Shown: piece after piece, positions 11,101 through 22,400 of the stretch
Position numbering within the stretch: position 1 is the stretch's first letter
How the letters are laid out: every line of letters starts with the position of its first letter
Assembly (NCBI GenBank): GCA_022575985.1
Contig: JAKSXM010000103.1
Location: 434,001-498,000 of the forward strand
DNA: 64,000 nt
From: Anagrus nilaparvatae
Lineage: Eukaryota; Arthropoda; Insecta; Hymenoptera; Mymaridae
Direction of reading: 5' to 3'
Position numbers and translations under genes: made by a program
Notes under the pieces: model-generated
What the model saw: only the letters and a program-made list of their open reading frames with translations
The model's database searches: none
Told to the model about the DNA's origin: nothing

Positions 11101-14100
11101 CTAAAATTTAATGAATTTTTTAATTAATTACTGCAAATTTTGATAGAATTTTTGTAATAAATAATTTATTTTTAATCATAAAAAAATAAAACATAAATTA
11201 AAATTAATAAATCAGCCTAAAAAAATATTAAATATTTTTCAAAATGAAATTTGTTCATGTTTAAATAACACGAAAATTTATCTTTAAAATATAAAACCCT
11301 AAAAGATTAGGAAGTCTTTGAAAATAAATACGTAATATATTTGTTCATAAAAAAAGACTTCGGTCTCTTTTGAGTTACTTTATATTTGATTTTTATAAAA
11401 TAGAACATATGCGTATATTTGGAGATTTTCATGTTAGACTTTATCTTAAAACACGTTTTTCAAGTAATGCTCCAGTCAATATACGGTTTATATAGTGTTT
11501 ACCCTTTAATTTATTAAAATTTGTAAAAATTTTAATTTGTAAAAACTATCCTAAGAAAGGATATTTTTAAAGCCTTTAAACACTATTTGAGTGTTCATAT
11601 ATTTTAGTCTATATAGGTTTTGTAGGTTGCTTATCATGGATTTTGGGGTCCTGTCTGCAAAAAATTCACCCTTAAATTTGCAAAAACCTAAAATATATAA
11701 AAAATACCCATTTAGGGATGGTTTTAGAAAAGTTTATAGAAAAGACCCGAAAATTTATAAATTTAGCAACCCAAAAAACCTATAGTCTACCAAATCTGGT
11801 AACAGTCATTAACTAAACACCCCCACCCCTTACATACATTCACTGGAGTATTTAGTACTATAATCAAAAATCAATGAATTAAAATTTTTAAAGGTTTAAA
11901 CACAACCAAAATGCATAGAACAGTTTATTTACAGCTGAGGGCTAGGTGTAATGCATAAATGTTACGCAACATTACAATACAATTTGCTAATTTTATAATT
12001 TGTAATTATGTCCTTTACTAGATGTTAAGATTCCAAACCCAAACTATTCTGAATCCCTAAACGCGTATTATTCTAGGTCCTTATTATAAATTGAAAATAT
12101 TCTAAGTACCTAAACCTAAATTATTCTTAGTCCTGAAATCGAAATTATTCTGCGCCACTATAGTCCAGTCAAAATGCGGGAGAGGGGGTCGAAACCTGTC
12201 CAATAGGGCTGAAAAATAGGGAAACACCCTTAAATCAGCAAAAATTACCCCTTTTTAGGGTTGATTTTGCAAAATTTCGAAATTAAAGCTAATATGGTCA
12301 AATATATTTCATTCTTGGATGATGGATTAAGAAGATATTGTGATTTTTTTATAATTGACCAAAACTATGATATACAGGGCTAATTATAGAGGGTGAAAAC
12401 TACCCCCAAAATTTACAAAAATAGAAAAAACACGCTAAAAGTTTATTTTTTTACATTTTTTTTTGTGGAGTCAAGTATTTAAAAATATTCTATGCTATTT
12501 TAACCATCATAAAATGTATTCACCCCCGGGGGGGAGTTAAAATAACCCCTAAATTTATAAATACATAAAAACCATGATAATTTTTTTTTTTCCTTTTTTT
12601 GTGGAATCAAGTATTTAAAATATTTTATGCTATTTTAACCATCTTAAAATGTATTCACCCCCCGGGGGTTAAAACAACCCCTAAATTTATAAATACATAA
12701 AAACCATGAGAAAATTTTATTTTTTTTACTTTATTTTGTCGAGTCAACCCAAAATTTTAAATATATATAAGAAAACGTCATAAATTTTTTTTTTACAATA
12801 ATTTATTATAAGGGGGCGTTCATAAATTACGTAAGACAAATTAGGGAGCGGGGGGGTCAATCAATTTCTTACGATTTCTTACGATGGGGGAAGGCATGGG
12901 TATTTTTGAATCTTACATAAAGAATCAGTATAAAAAAATTTTTTTTATTGATCATAAAAATATTTTAATCAAAAAATATATTTTTATCAAAAAATATTTC
13001 TCATGTTTCAAATTTTTTTTAATAGATGATTCATTAATTAATATGTTTTTACAGGAAATAATAAAATCATATAATATATACACCAATTGATACCTTATGA
13101 AATATTATACATAATTAAAAAAATTAAAAAAAAAAAATAGTTCGTAAAATATTTATTAGTTTATAGACTGATTTTAATACTTTATTAAATAATAATTAAA
13201 AAAAGAAAGTATATAAACCGACTTTTTATACTTATTCATAGAAGGCCGTTTTATTATTTTACAACTTTTTTTAAAGATAAATATTTTAATTTCAATTAAA
13301 ATTTACCTATATTAATTATTATTATGACTATAATCTGTAAAAATTATTTTTAAATATAAAATTTATAATGTAATCTTGGAAGGGATATTTGAATTTATAA
13401 ATCTAAGTCTCAGGGGGGGGGGACAAATCTTACGATATCTTACAGTGGGGTAAGAGGGGGTAAAAAAATCTTTAGAAATGTCTTACGTAATTTATGAACG
13501 ACCCCTAAAGCAATATACAAATTTTAAAAAATATTGACTTTTTTTTACCACAAAAAAAGTAAAAGAAATAAAATATTACCATGGTTTTTATGTATTTATA
13601 AATTTAGGGGTTTTAAACACTTGACTCCACAAAAAAAAAGTAAAAAAATAAACTTTTAGCGTGTTTTTCTAAATTTTAAATTTTTTAAAATTTTTGGGGT
13701 AGTTTTGACCCTCTATAATTAGCCCGTATATCATAGTTTTGGTCAATTATAAAAAAATTGCAATATCTTCTTAACCCATCATCAAAAAATGAAATATATT
13801 CGACCATATTAGCTTTACTTTCAAAATTTTGTAAAAAAAACCCTAAAAAGGGGTAGTTTTTGCTGATTTAAGGGTGTTTCCCTATTTTCCAGCCCTATTG
13901 GACACCGGATTCGGATTCAGCGACTCAAAAAACATCTAGTATAGCAAATCTCATCCTGTCAATAGATTTCGACCCCAAACCCGGATTTTGACTGGACTAG
14001 TAAATCGAAATGATTCTAAGTCCCATTTGATACCCCCACCTCCCCTTGATTTTCAGATTCAGATACCCCCTCCCTATAAATATGTTCCATGTTAAAAGTC

Positions 14101-17100
14101 TATTTCAAATAAGAATACTTCGATTTCTGCGAAACATCTAAATTTTGAGCGTTTGAGCTAACGTGAAATGATCCATATAATATATGCCCATATATGTTCG
14201 TATATCTGTATGCATGTAATAGTTACCTCCTGTAAAGAAAATCGGTAATATCCAGGCAAAAGCATGCATAAGGCCAGAAATATTATGTAAGGCTTCACTA
14301 CTCCATTCATTTCTAGCGCTGAGGAACCAGCAACCGCAAAAGATCACCCACCAGACACTGCTTGCTAATCCCAAGTAATATCTTGCAAGCCACCAAAATG
14401 AACAGCTTGCACTGCTTAAACCATCATTTATCTGAAATTATCATCATAAAAATTAAATGAGAAAAATAAATAAACAAGAATTTTTTTTTAATTTAAAAAA
14501 TTACATACCGGCACGTAATCAGGTCCATTATCTTGACTAGCACAACCAATTGCTTCAGGTCCTAATATTCCTCTGATAATGTAAGCGAATGATAAAAGAT
14601 TATAACAAAGTGCAAGGAAAACTATTGGTCTTTCAGGATAACGAAATCTGTTTGGTTCAACCCAATATGTCAATATCGTAAAAAGAGTCGTCAGGAAACA
14701 TAGCCATGCCCATCCGGTCATCCAACGATCCGTAAATCGTTTATCTTCATTTCGATAATATGCATCAACTCCACATCGAGGTACACACGATGGCTGCAAA
14801 AAAAATGTACATGCAATTAAGTAATTTTATTTTAAAGTTCTCAAAGCATATGGTTCACATTATTTAAAAGCATGTAATTTTATATAGTAACTTATAATAA
14901 TGTACGATTCATTGGGTATATAAACATTTTTTAAGCGAATGAATTTGACATAATTGTATAATATATCCCGTAAAATGTTTTCTCCGTGTGCGATAAATAA
15001 AAATGCTTTGATGCAGTTATCCCAAATGAACAATTTGAAAATGAAACCTACTGGAGCACCGACAAAGCTCATAATGTTCATTATGTTCATCTTGAATTTC
15101 ATTGGGTATATAAAAGATGGGGGAGAATCATTTACTAAAGACTTTTTGTACTATTAAACTTTCGAAATAGTTGTATGTAATATTAATATTCAATTTTGAA
15201 AAAAAGCTGTCTTGTTTTATTTTTTAATAATAACCTGGCATAAAATATTATGAAATAAATATTTAAATAATAGTATAGGGCTTGTTTTTAAGTCATTTTT
15301 TTGCTGGCAGGTCCGTGGAATTTTTAACGGATCTTTAAGATTTTTGGGTCACTGAATATGATTCTGCTATCCGTTTTTACCGTAAAAGGTCCAGTTGCCC
15401 ACAATAGGCAACTCTCGGTAATTTTCAGGAAAAAGGATGACTACAAAACAGGCCTTTACGCTTATACTATAAAGTAAAATAAAATATTTTAAGGCATTTG
15501 CTGAATATGGTCCAAACAACATTAACGCAAAAAGTGTTCAAATTCTAAATTACATTGCAAATTTAGTCGTTCGTAAAAAATTTTTGATAATTACTTTTTT
15601 TCTTAAAATTTGGACCTTATTTTGGAAAAATAGTTAAATATTACTCAAGGTAATTGAGATAAGTTTCTTGTAGTCTATTTTTACTAGATCTAACTAGTTC
15701 TTTGAATCAAAAATTTATAGGTAATTTAAAGGACTAATTAGTAAAAGAACCAAAACAACTGAATACATATTTTATTTTGAGAATTTTCAGCAAATTATAA
15801 AAGAGCTTTCTTTTTAAAATTTTTAATTTTTGTGAGTAAAAAATACTACTCAACAAGAGTACCATTTTAATTAAAAAATTTTAATTATTTTAATTAAAAA
15901 TTTTCTTATTACAAATCAACTTACTAAATTCAAATAAAATTTGTACTCTAAAATTAATTTAAACATTATAAAAATAAATTTATCATCTACATTAAAAGTT
16001 ATGTTTTGTAGAACGGTACAAAAAATTATCTTTTGTATCTTGCCAAACAAAATGCTTTTCATTTATCAAAACTAATTTATACATACATTAAGTTAATAGC
16101 ACACTCTTTTATAATAAAAAATAATATTCATTAAATAAGAGCTTTTTTACATGTTTTATCATTATTTAAATATTTCTATAAAAAACTCACACAAAAGGAA
16201 ATTAATATAAATGCATTTATTTATAAATAAAAATTGAATAAAATAAAATGATTAAATATTACACTTACAGCATCAACATAAGGAGTTTGTACAAAACGAG
16301 GCGGACATTTATGATGATAATTATTTCTTAATGATGGTAGTTGCATAGGTTTCATCGCTGGCCACTGTTGCTGTTGTAGTGTTTGATGACCCGCTGGCAA
16401 CGCGGGTGGCAATGTATCAGTCAGATTTTCTTCCGGTGGCGGTTGCACACATAATGTATTACCTATAACAACAAAAAATTTTTTTTTAAAAATAATATCA
16501 TATTTTATACTTTTTGCTGCAGGAGATACTTGTTAAAGTCATTTTATAATTTTATGGTTTTATGTTTAAATTTGTAATTCGAGATGTAATTATATATTTA
16601 TTCTTTGTAAAATGTAATTTATGGTGTAGGTTTTTTCTTAAAACTTCATTTTCTATTTAATTTTCTTTAGTTTAGTGTATTACGTGAGGTAAACTTGTTA
16701 AAAAAAGTTTTAATTTAATTTATTTTAATTTTTAAGGCACTTTTCTTTACAACATAGATAATGTGTAAATATCTCTATTAAATTAGTTTTATCCCATATA
16801 GGGTTTTTTACTGATTAATACAAAAAAGAAATAAATAAACTTTTTCAATTAAAGTATTGCAATGAAAAAGTTAAGTAGAAAAATACTATATGTGATCAGA
16901 CTTGTGAAAATTAGTCAATTCATATACATGAGCAGGCCTGTACATGAGGGATTTCATGCTAACTGGGTGTGAGGTAGACGGAAGGGTCTCATAATTGTTA
17001 TAAAATATTTTTTTCAAAAGTACAACCAAAAATAAGTCCTTTTTGGTTTTTTGCAGCCATTTTCATGTTTTTAGCCTTTTTTTTTAATAGTTCAAAATTT

Positions 17101-18380
17101 TCTAATATTGGCTGCCAAATAATACTTATTTTACAGTTTATTCCATGGTGAAAGGTTTTATTTCCTTCTAATTACTCCCTAAGTCACAAAAACAAAGGAA
17201 AATCTAAATTCAGGCACGGATGGATCCGAAAATTTTACTTAAGCATGGTAAATTTGGTACCCAATTTGGACTTAACTTTAAAATTTGGCCATTTTCACAC
17301 AAAACCCTTCGAAGGGTATAGAAATTACTATACTTTTGTAAAATTTTCCAAAGGATCCGTGTCTTAAATCAGATTTTTATTTGTTCCATTGACTTTGCAG
17401 AAAATTTAAAAATTCTTAAAAGTTGTATTTTAGAAATCGTCATTTTTTGATCTGAAAAATTTTGATCAGATTATACTATGGATTTTTTGAGGGAGTAAAA
17501 ATAGACGTTAGAACAACAAATTAAAGTTGGATTAAAAGGAAATTGCAGCTGCACATATTAATATATTTGAATCCAAGGAAAAAATCGCAAAATAATATTC
17601 AGCAGCAAATGTATAGAAATTTTAAGCTAATTAACAAAAAGGCCAAAAGCACGAAATTGAATTGAATTATAAAAGTCAGGAATTGGTTTATTTTTAGCTT
17701 TTCTTTCGGTGTAAAATATTTTGGATCGATTTCTGTGACCCTTCAGTCCAATTTAGGCTGAACTGACGTGAAATTTGAAACACCAGCAAATAAATTGGAA
17801 AACAAAGGTTCATTTTTACATTATAAGTTCCATTTTAACGTCGGAAATCGGAAAAACAATTTTTTTCTATTTACCCGGAAAACCTGGCATCAAAATCCTT
17901 GATCTGTTTTATTATATTTAATACTAAAAGCCAATGCATTGTGTAAAATTCTAATGTGTAAAAGCATGTACAAGAAGCTATTAAAAATTCAATTATATCT
18001 CAGTAAATTATTCAGTAAGCATTACATTTTACATAAGCATGTCAAATATGAAATGAAAAACAAAACGCAGACATAAAAAAATAAGAAAAAACTGTTATAA
18101 TAAATACTGAGATATAAAAAAAAGTTAATATGTAAATATAAAAAAGAAATTATAATTTACCACCATCAGGGAAACGATCGCAGTCAAGTAGAAATGGCCA
18201 AGGTAAACTCATTTCCTTAAGTTTTGGTTCACAATCTTTTCTTACTGATAGACAAAGTGACTTACATGCTGGTATTTGCATCGCCACGTGTTCTGAACAG
18301 ACAGGCGCAAATACTGCACATAAGAAAAACCTTAAATGCCTTGAGCAGTTATATTGTACCAAAGGCATATATGAAGCCAG
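10511..18380 (-). CDS. fz4: Frizzled-4-like Wnt receptor, five exons seen, 5' end missing
   Basis: Frizzleds are seven-pass receptors that bind Wnts through an extracellular Cys-rich domain (CRD) and signal through Dishevelled. The minus-strand exons are 18161-18380, 16269-16462, 14509-14793, 14227-14431 and 10511-11100. All have GT-AG junctions with matching phases, giving 497 codons and a TGA at 10511-10513. Exon 1 seen is the C-terminal half of the CRD (PACKSLCLSVRKDCEPKLKE, then WPFLLDCDRFPDGG). Next come a Pro/Gln-rich linker, TM1-2 (WLCFLTTLFTILTYWVEPNR, FRYPERPIVFL), TM3-4 (GLASSVWWVIFCGCWFL) and TM4/5-7 with IVADELTSLC and GVASGMWVW. The Dishevelled-binding KTxxxW motif is present as KTCRAW. 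The short tail resembles FZD4. The missing signal peptide and first CRD half must lie upstream; I could not find them. Frizzled is certain; the Fz4 subtype is my best judgement. Confidence 0.88.
11101..11469. other. Frizzled intron, AT-rich part next to the last exon
   Basis: Nothing beyond AT-rich intronic sequence is seen. The intron runs from 11101 to 14226 and its remainder is largely filled by two transposons. Confidence 0.6.
11470..11848. mobile_element. CTCCAGTC-family TIR element, copy 1
   Basis: Ends are CTCCAGTCAATATACGG on the left and CACTGGAG on the right, followed by TA. The left flank is TG, probably a mutated TA. The interior carries the family phrase CCAAAAAACCTATAGTCTAC then CAAATCTGGT, shared with the copy at 50437-50989. 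It lies inside a Frizzled intron. Confidence 0.72.
12163..13997. mobile_element. Large palindromic CTCCAGTC-family element with TA duplication
   Basis: The left end is TA then GTCCAGTCAAAATGCGGG; the right end is CCGGATTTTGACTGGAC then TA. Each arm is about 650 bp and they are long imperfect inverted repeats: GGGCTGAAAAATAGGGAAAC pairs with GTTTCCCTATTTTCCAGCCC, and AACCATCATAAAATG and GCTAATATGGTCAAATATAT have counterparts in the other arm. The middle is occupied by an unrelated MITE at 12812-13505. The whole 1.8-kb insert sits in a Frizzled intron. TA duplication and long palindromic arms fit a nonautonomous Tc1/mariner-type or foldback element. Confidence 0.82.
12812..13505. mobile_element. 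PIF/Harbinger-like MITE nested in the palindrome
   Basis: This 694-bp insert has termini GGGGGCGTTCATAAATTACG and (complement) GGGGTCGTTCATAAATTACG, each continuing TAAGAC. It is flanked by TAA at 12809-12811 and 13506-13508. A 3-bp TWA duplication with GGG-start TIRs is the PIF/Harbinger signature. The subterminal parts are also inverted (CTTACGATTTCTTACGATGG versus TCTTACGATATCTTACAGTG). It has no transposase; the 68-codon frame inside is low complexity. Confidence 0.88.
14227..14431 (-). CDS. fz4: Frizzled exon: TM3 end to TM4
   Basis: The acceptor TTTCAG precedes base 14431 and the donor GGAG|GTAACT follows 14227 (205 nt, ends in phase 1). It encodes INDGLSSASCSFWWLARYYL, then GLASSVWWVIFCGCWFLSAR, and ends ILPIFFTGG across the junction. 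Confidence 0.9.
14509..14793 (-). CDS. fz4: Frizzled exon: TM1-TM2
   Basis: The acceptor TTTTGCAG precedes 14793 and the donor CCG|GTATGT follows 14509 (285 nt, in phase). It begins PSCVPRCGVDAYYRNEDKRF, encodes two membrane segments around VEPNRFRYPERPIVFL, and ends GPDYVP. Confidence 0.92.
14794..16268. other. Frizzled intron with one MITE
   Basis: AT-rich intron. A short TIR element is at 15278-15454. A small local repeat (ATTGGGTATATAAA near 14912 and 15101) is also visible. No exon is recognised in the rest. Confidence 0.6.
15278..15454. mobile_element. MITE with imperfect GGSCTTGTTTT ends
   Basis: The left end GGGCTTGTTTTTAAGTCATT and the complement of the right end GGCCTGTTTTGTAGTCATCC are imperfect inverted repeats of about 30 bp. 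The interior contains CAGTTGCCCACAATAGGCAA, an inner inverted repeat. Length is 177 bp. The target duplication is not clear. Confidence 0.65.
16269..16462 (-). CDS. fz4: Frizzled linker exon between CRD and TM1
   Basis: The acceptor TTATAG precedes 16462 and the donor GCT|GTAAGT follows 16269 (194 nt). It encodes NTLCVQPPPEENLTD, then a Pro/Gln-rich, low-conservation linker with LQQQQW, and ends KCPPRFVQTPYVDA. The last cysteines belong to the juxtamembrane hinge. Confidence 0.85.
16463..18160. other. Frizzled intron containing a degraded dispersed repeat
   Basis: AT-rich intron. The segment at about 16935-17790 resembles 48530-48960 elsewhere in the window (see that repeat). No exon is recognised. 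Confidence 0.55.
16935..17790. repeat. Old dispersed repeat, copy A
   Basis: Diverged counterpart of 48530-48960. Shared landmarks in order are GGGATTTCATG / GGGATTCTACATG, TAAAATATTTTT, GGCCAAAAGCACGAAA / GGCCAAAAACACGAAA, and AAATATTTTGGATCGATTTC then TGTGACCCTTCAGTC / AAATATTTTAAACCGATTTC then GGCGACCCTTTAGTC. The family is unknown; no ends or coding capacity are visible. Confidence 0.5.
18161..18380 (-). CDS. fz4: Frizzled exon: second half of the Cys-rich domain
   Basis: The acceptor ATGTTACAG precedes base 18380 and the exon starts in phase 0 with LASYMPLVQYNC. The donor GGTG|GTAAAT follows 18161. It holds the CRD cysteines of YNCSRHLRFFLC, PVCSE, PACKSLCLSVRKDC and LLDC. The preceding exon would end with residues like ELQ and carry the first CRD cysteines; it was not found. 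Confidence 0.92.
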
Positions 18381-19093
18381 CTGTAACATAAAAAAACAAC
18401 ATTTTTTGTTTAAAAAATATAATTAATTGAATAAGATTGTATTATAAAATATTAAGTAATGTATATGCAATATATAGCTTCAGGAAATATTCAAATGTAA
18501 TTTTTATTTGTTTCGAAAAATTACTTTTTTTTTAGTTGAAATTTTTAAAAAATTGTATTTTTTATTCGCCTTGTAAAAATTATTTTTAACTGACTTTGAA
18601 TTGTTTTGGTGGATGCATGTGTTTCTATTAAAAAGATTAAGATTTCTATCATAAGATTAACACTAAATTATAGGGTTTGAAATATAAGGTTGAGGTACGA
18701 AAAATTTGATTGTAATATGATTTAAAATAAATTTTATTATTATGAAGCCGAATCGATGTAATAACAGAAATGATTTTTTTTTTAAATTAGCTTAATTTTG
18801 TAACTATAGAAATAATTTAATAATGGTAATTGAAAATAATTTTGGGTTCAAATTGAAGACGAAATAAAAATGAAATTATTGGTAAGATATAATTCTTGGT
18901 TTGTTAAATTCACAAATAAATTGAATTTTTAAGAATTTTTTTAAAATAGTGCCAAATGAACCATCGATTAATTATGGGCGTCAGTATTTAAATTAGGGTA
19001 AATCTCTGCTAAAATTTTTTTTTTCAGTATGATTTCAGTATGGGCGCCACTTAAATTGATAATTTTGAAGCTCTTAATTTTTTATTAACTATC
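18381..19093. other. Region upstream of the first seen Frizzled exon
   Basis: AT-rich, presumably Frizzled intron since the CRD is incomplete. No coding sequence or repeat is recognised. Confidence 0.5.
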
Positions 19094-19095
19094 TA

Positions 19096-19449
19096 CACAG
19101 TAAAAAGTAACTTTCTTATATTAATAAAAAAATCGTATATTTACTAAATTTAGTATATTAACAAAAAATTCTCGATTTTTTTTGTGAATTCGCAAGAAAA
19201 ATTGATAATTTACAATTTTTTTTCGAAAATTTACAAAAAAAAGTTGTAAATTTCCGAAAAATAGTTGTGAATTTACAAGCTTTTTCGTAAAATCACAAAA
19301 AAAATCGAGAATTCTCGAATTTTTCGATAATATACTAAATTTAGTAAATTTACGATTTTTATCGAATATTTACATTTTTTGAAAATTCACTAATTTTTCG
19401 AAAAAATTCTATTTTTTTTGTAAATCTAAGAAAGTTACTTTTTACAGTG
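19096..19449. mobile_element. MITE with CACWGTAAAAAGTAAC ends and TA duplication
   Basis: The termini CACAGTAAAAAGTAACTTTC and (complement) CACTGTAAAAAGTAACTTTC are nearly perfect inverted repeats flanked by TA on both sides. The 354-bp interior is itself largely symmetrical, e.g. TAGTATATTAAC against CGATAATATACTAAATTTAG, with many short inverted motifs built on AAATTTAC. It is probably a Tc1/mariner-type nonautonomous element. Confidence 0.8.
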
Positions 19450-19451
19450 TA

Positions 19452-22400
19452 CTTATTGCATACATGCAATTTTTTTTATATATCAATTCCAAAATTTTGT
19501 AATTATCAGATCAGTCATCACAGTAAATTAGCAGTACCAAAAAATTGAAACTAAAATTAATTTCTTCTTTTCATTACTTTTTCTTTGGGCAAGAATATAT
19601 AAAATAAGCTAAAAAAAAGTAAAAATCATTGGCCTCGACCACAAAGATGAATAATAATAATAATAATAAAAAGATAATGTATGTTATATATAAAAGAGAG
19701 AGACAGCCAATATAAAAATAAGAAATAACCATCAGTTGAATAAATGTATGCGTGCATCATACCTGTTTGGTTTTTTATTTTTTGTATTACAAGAAGAAAT
19801 AAATATATAATGTAGAAAGGACGTGCAAGATGTAACGAGCGGTGGGCATCATGGGGTAATTATCCCGCCCATTCTTCCCGCCTCAAAAAAGGGCCCTGGT
19901 TTTTTGCACGCAAAAAAAAATTGTTTCGAAGATTATTCGGGCATATTACCGACCCTTTTCCTCTTCTCTTTAACATCGTATCATAATATATATATATAGT
20001 TCCCATGAAATTACAGACTCAAATTTTCTCTATCTTTTTTTTTTTTAAATGCCTTTAGGATATTATTTGTTTCTCTTCGTGTTTTTTTATATTATTATAT
20101 AGGTGAATATAAAAGCTAAAAATTTTTGTTGTTTGGCTTAATATTAGCTTCATAAGTTTTTTTTTTTTACTAAAAGACACAAAAAAAATATATTTATATT
20201 TATCAAAACAACAAAAATTTTACCAAAAAATAGAATTTCTACTTTTAATAGCAATTACACTTTGTTAATACTGTACATGATTCATGAACTGGATGCATCC
20301 AAAAAAAAGAAGGTATTTTTCAAAGAAAATAACAAAAAAATATTGCAAATTATTTTTTTTAATAAAAAGTATTACTGTGGTATATATAAGCCTTTAGGGA
20401 TAAAAGTAATATTTATATAATTGGTGGATTACACGAAAGTGCAATTTACTTTTATACATATTTTATCTTAATTCTATATCTTTATTACTATATATGAATA
20501 ATTTGTATATAATTAGAAAAAATTTTTTAAATTATAATTTAAATATAAATAATAATAATTTTTTAGTGAATAAGTAAAATTTTTAATGATTCTAGGTAAT
20601 ATTTAGAAAGTAATATAAAAGCTTTTTAGTAAATATTTACAATTTGAGTATTAAAAAAGTTACTATTCAGTCTTACTCATCTTGGAACTTTACTACTTGA
20701 TGCTTCAAAAGTACACTTTTTGTGTTTAATGACTTGTCTTTTTTAGAGATATATAACAGATATTAATTTTTACTTTATGCTACTGTATGTACTTTATGAA
20801 GTTCATGAAACTTTTATTCTTTACTTATACTTTACTTATTACTTTTCTTTTTTATGGGTTTTAATTTTTGAATTTATTGTCAATTTAGTTGATTGTATTG
20901 ACTTTTAAAAATATTAAATTGTAAGAAAAGTTTTTTGCGTTAAATTGTGGAAAGCACTAGAAAATACTTAAAAAAATATACAGGTTAACCATGTAATAAT
21001 TTGAGGAATTTAATTTTTTAGTAAAACTTTCGGAAAAAAAGGAAAGATTTTAGGAACCTCCAAAGAATCTAAGGATGGAAAAATGTGAGTAATGTAATAT
21101 TTACTTTTTGGTCCTTCGAGCCGGATACTATTTTCAGAAATCAATATTTTAACTTATTTAAAAATTAATTATGAATACTTTTGGGTCTAAATTACAAATA
21201 ATTTAGAACTTTTCCATTTTTAGCATACAAAAACCCAATTTGTTGCCAAGTAATTTCGTTTCACTGTAAATATAAAATGATACTAAGGTCGAAATTACAT
21301 TTCTGCAAAAAGATACTTTTCTTAGTACAATTATAAAAATTAAAAAAAATTCCTTGAATTCAATTAATCGATCCAAAAATTGCAGTAAAAGCGACACTAT
21401 TATTCACTCATTACCTCAAATTCACCTGGCACGTTTGACAGCATAAAAAATGTCATACACAGTTAAGTGAATATAAAAAAGTTAAAAAAGAAGGTAAGAC
21501 AGTTTTGCAAATTTTTTATATATCATTTTTATAAATTATGTTAAAAAAAGATTATACACACTAAAAAAAAAAATGTAAATTAATTACATTTAGCAGATTA
21601 GAAATCATTTATCATAATTTAAATTTATGGCTTAAATTTGTTACTTTACATTTAATTATAAGATACCCGTGCATAAAAAATTTTTTTATGATTTTTATAA
21701 ATAATATATATAGAGAAAAATAAAAAAAAAATACTTAAAAAGCTATTTATTATACATTTTGATACCATAAATTAAAAAAAAAGTTAAAAAAATAAACTCA
21801 TAAGTCATGTAATTTTTTATAATACATAGACTGATTACATGCCATGTAAATTACATACTATTTCTTAATGATACGATATATTGGCTTCATTTATATATTA
21901 GTAGTAGTTGGTTAATATATGTAACGAATTTTTAAAAGATTTTTATATATGATCCCATTTTTTTTAGAGTGCTGTTTGTTAGAGGAAATTTTGAAAATTG
22001 GATAAAAAGATTCTTGAGTCTAAATAACGGTGTTATTAGATTGGTACTTTAATATATTTTTAAGGCAATTTTTACTCAAATTTCTAAAAAAACCACAATG
22101 ATACTAAAAAATACCAAAAGTGTTTTTCCAGACATAATTTAAAATATTTATCTTACAGAACTAACCCCATCAAAAAAGAAAAAACCATACATAAATAATA
22201 ATAATGCGTGTCTAAAATTTTAAATACCAACACGTATGTTGCATAAAAAATTAAATAACATTTAACTACATTTGCGTAAATATGCGTTTAAAAAGTAATA
22301 TTAAATATAAGAAACTATTGATTACAGGTATGTTCAAAAATGTAATAGTATATTATTCATAATTTTATCTCTTTTTGCTGCAGTATTATGAAAAAAAAAA

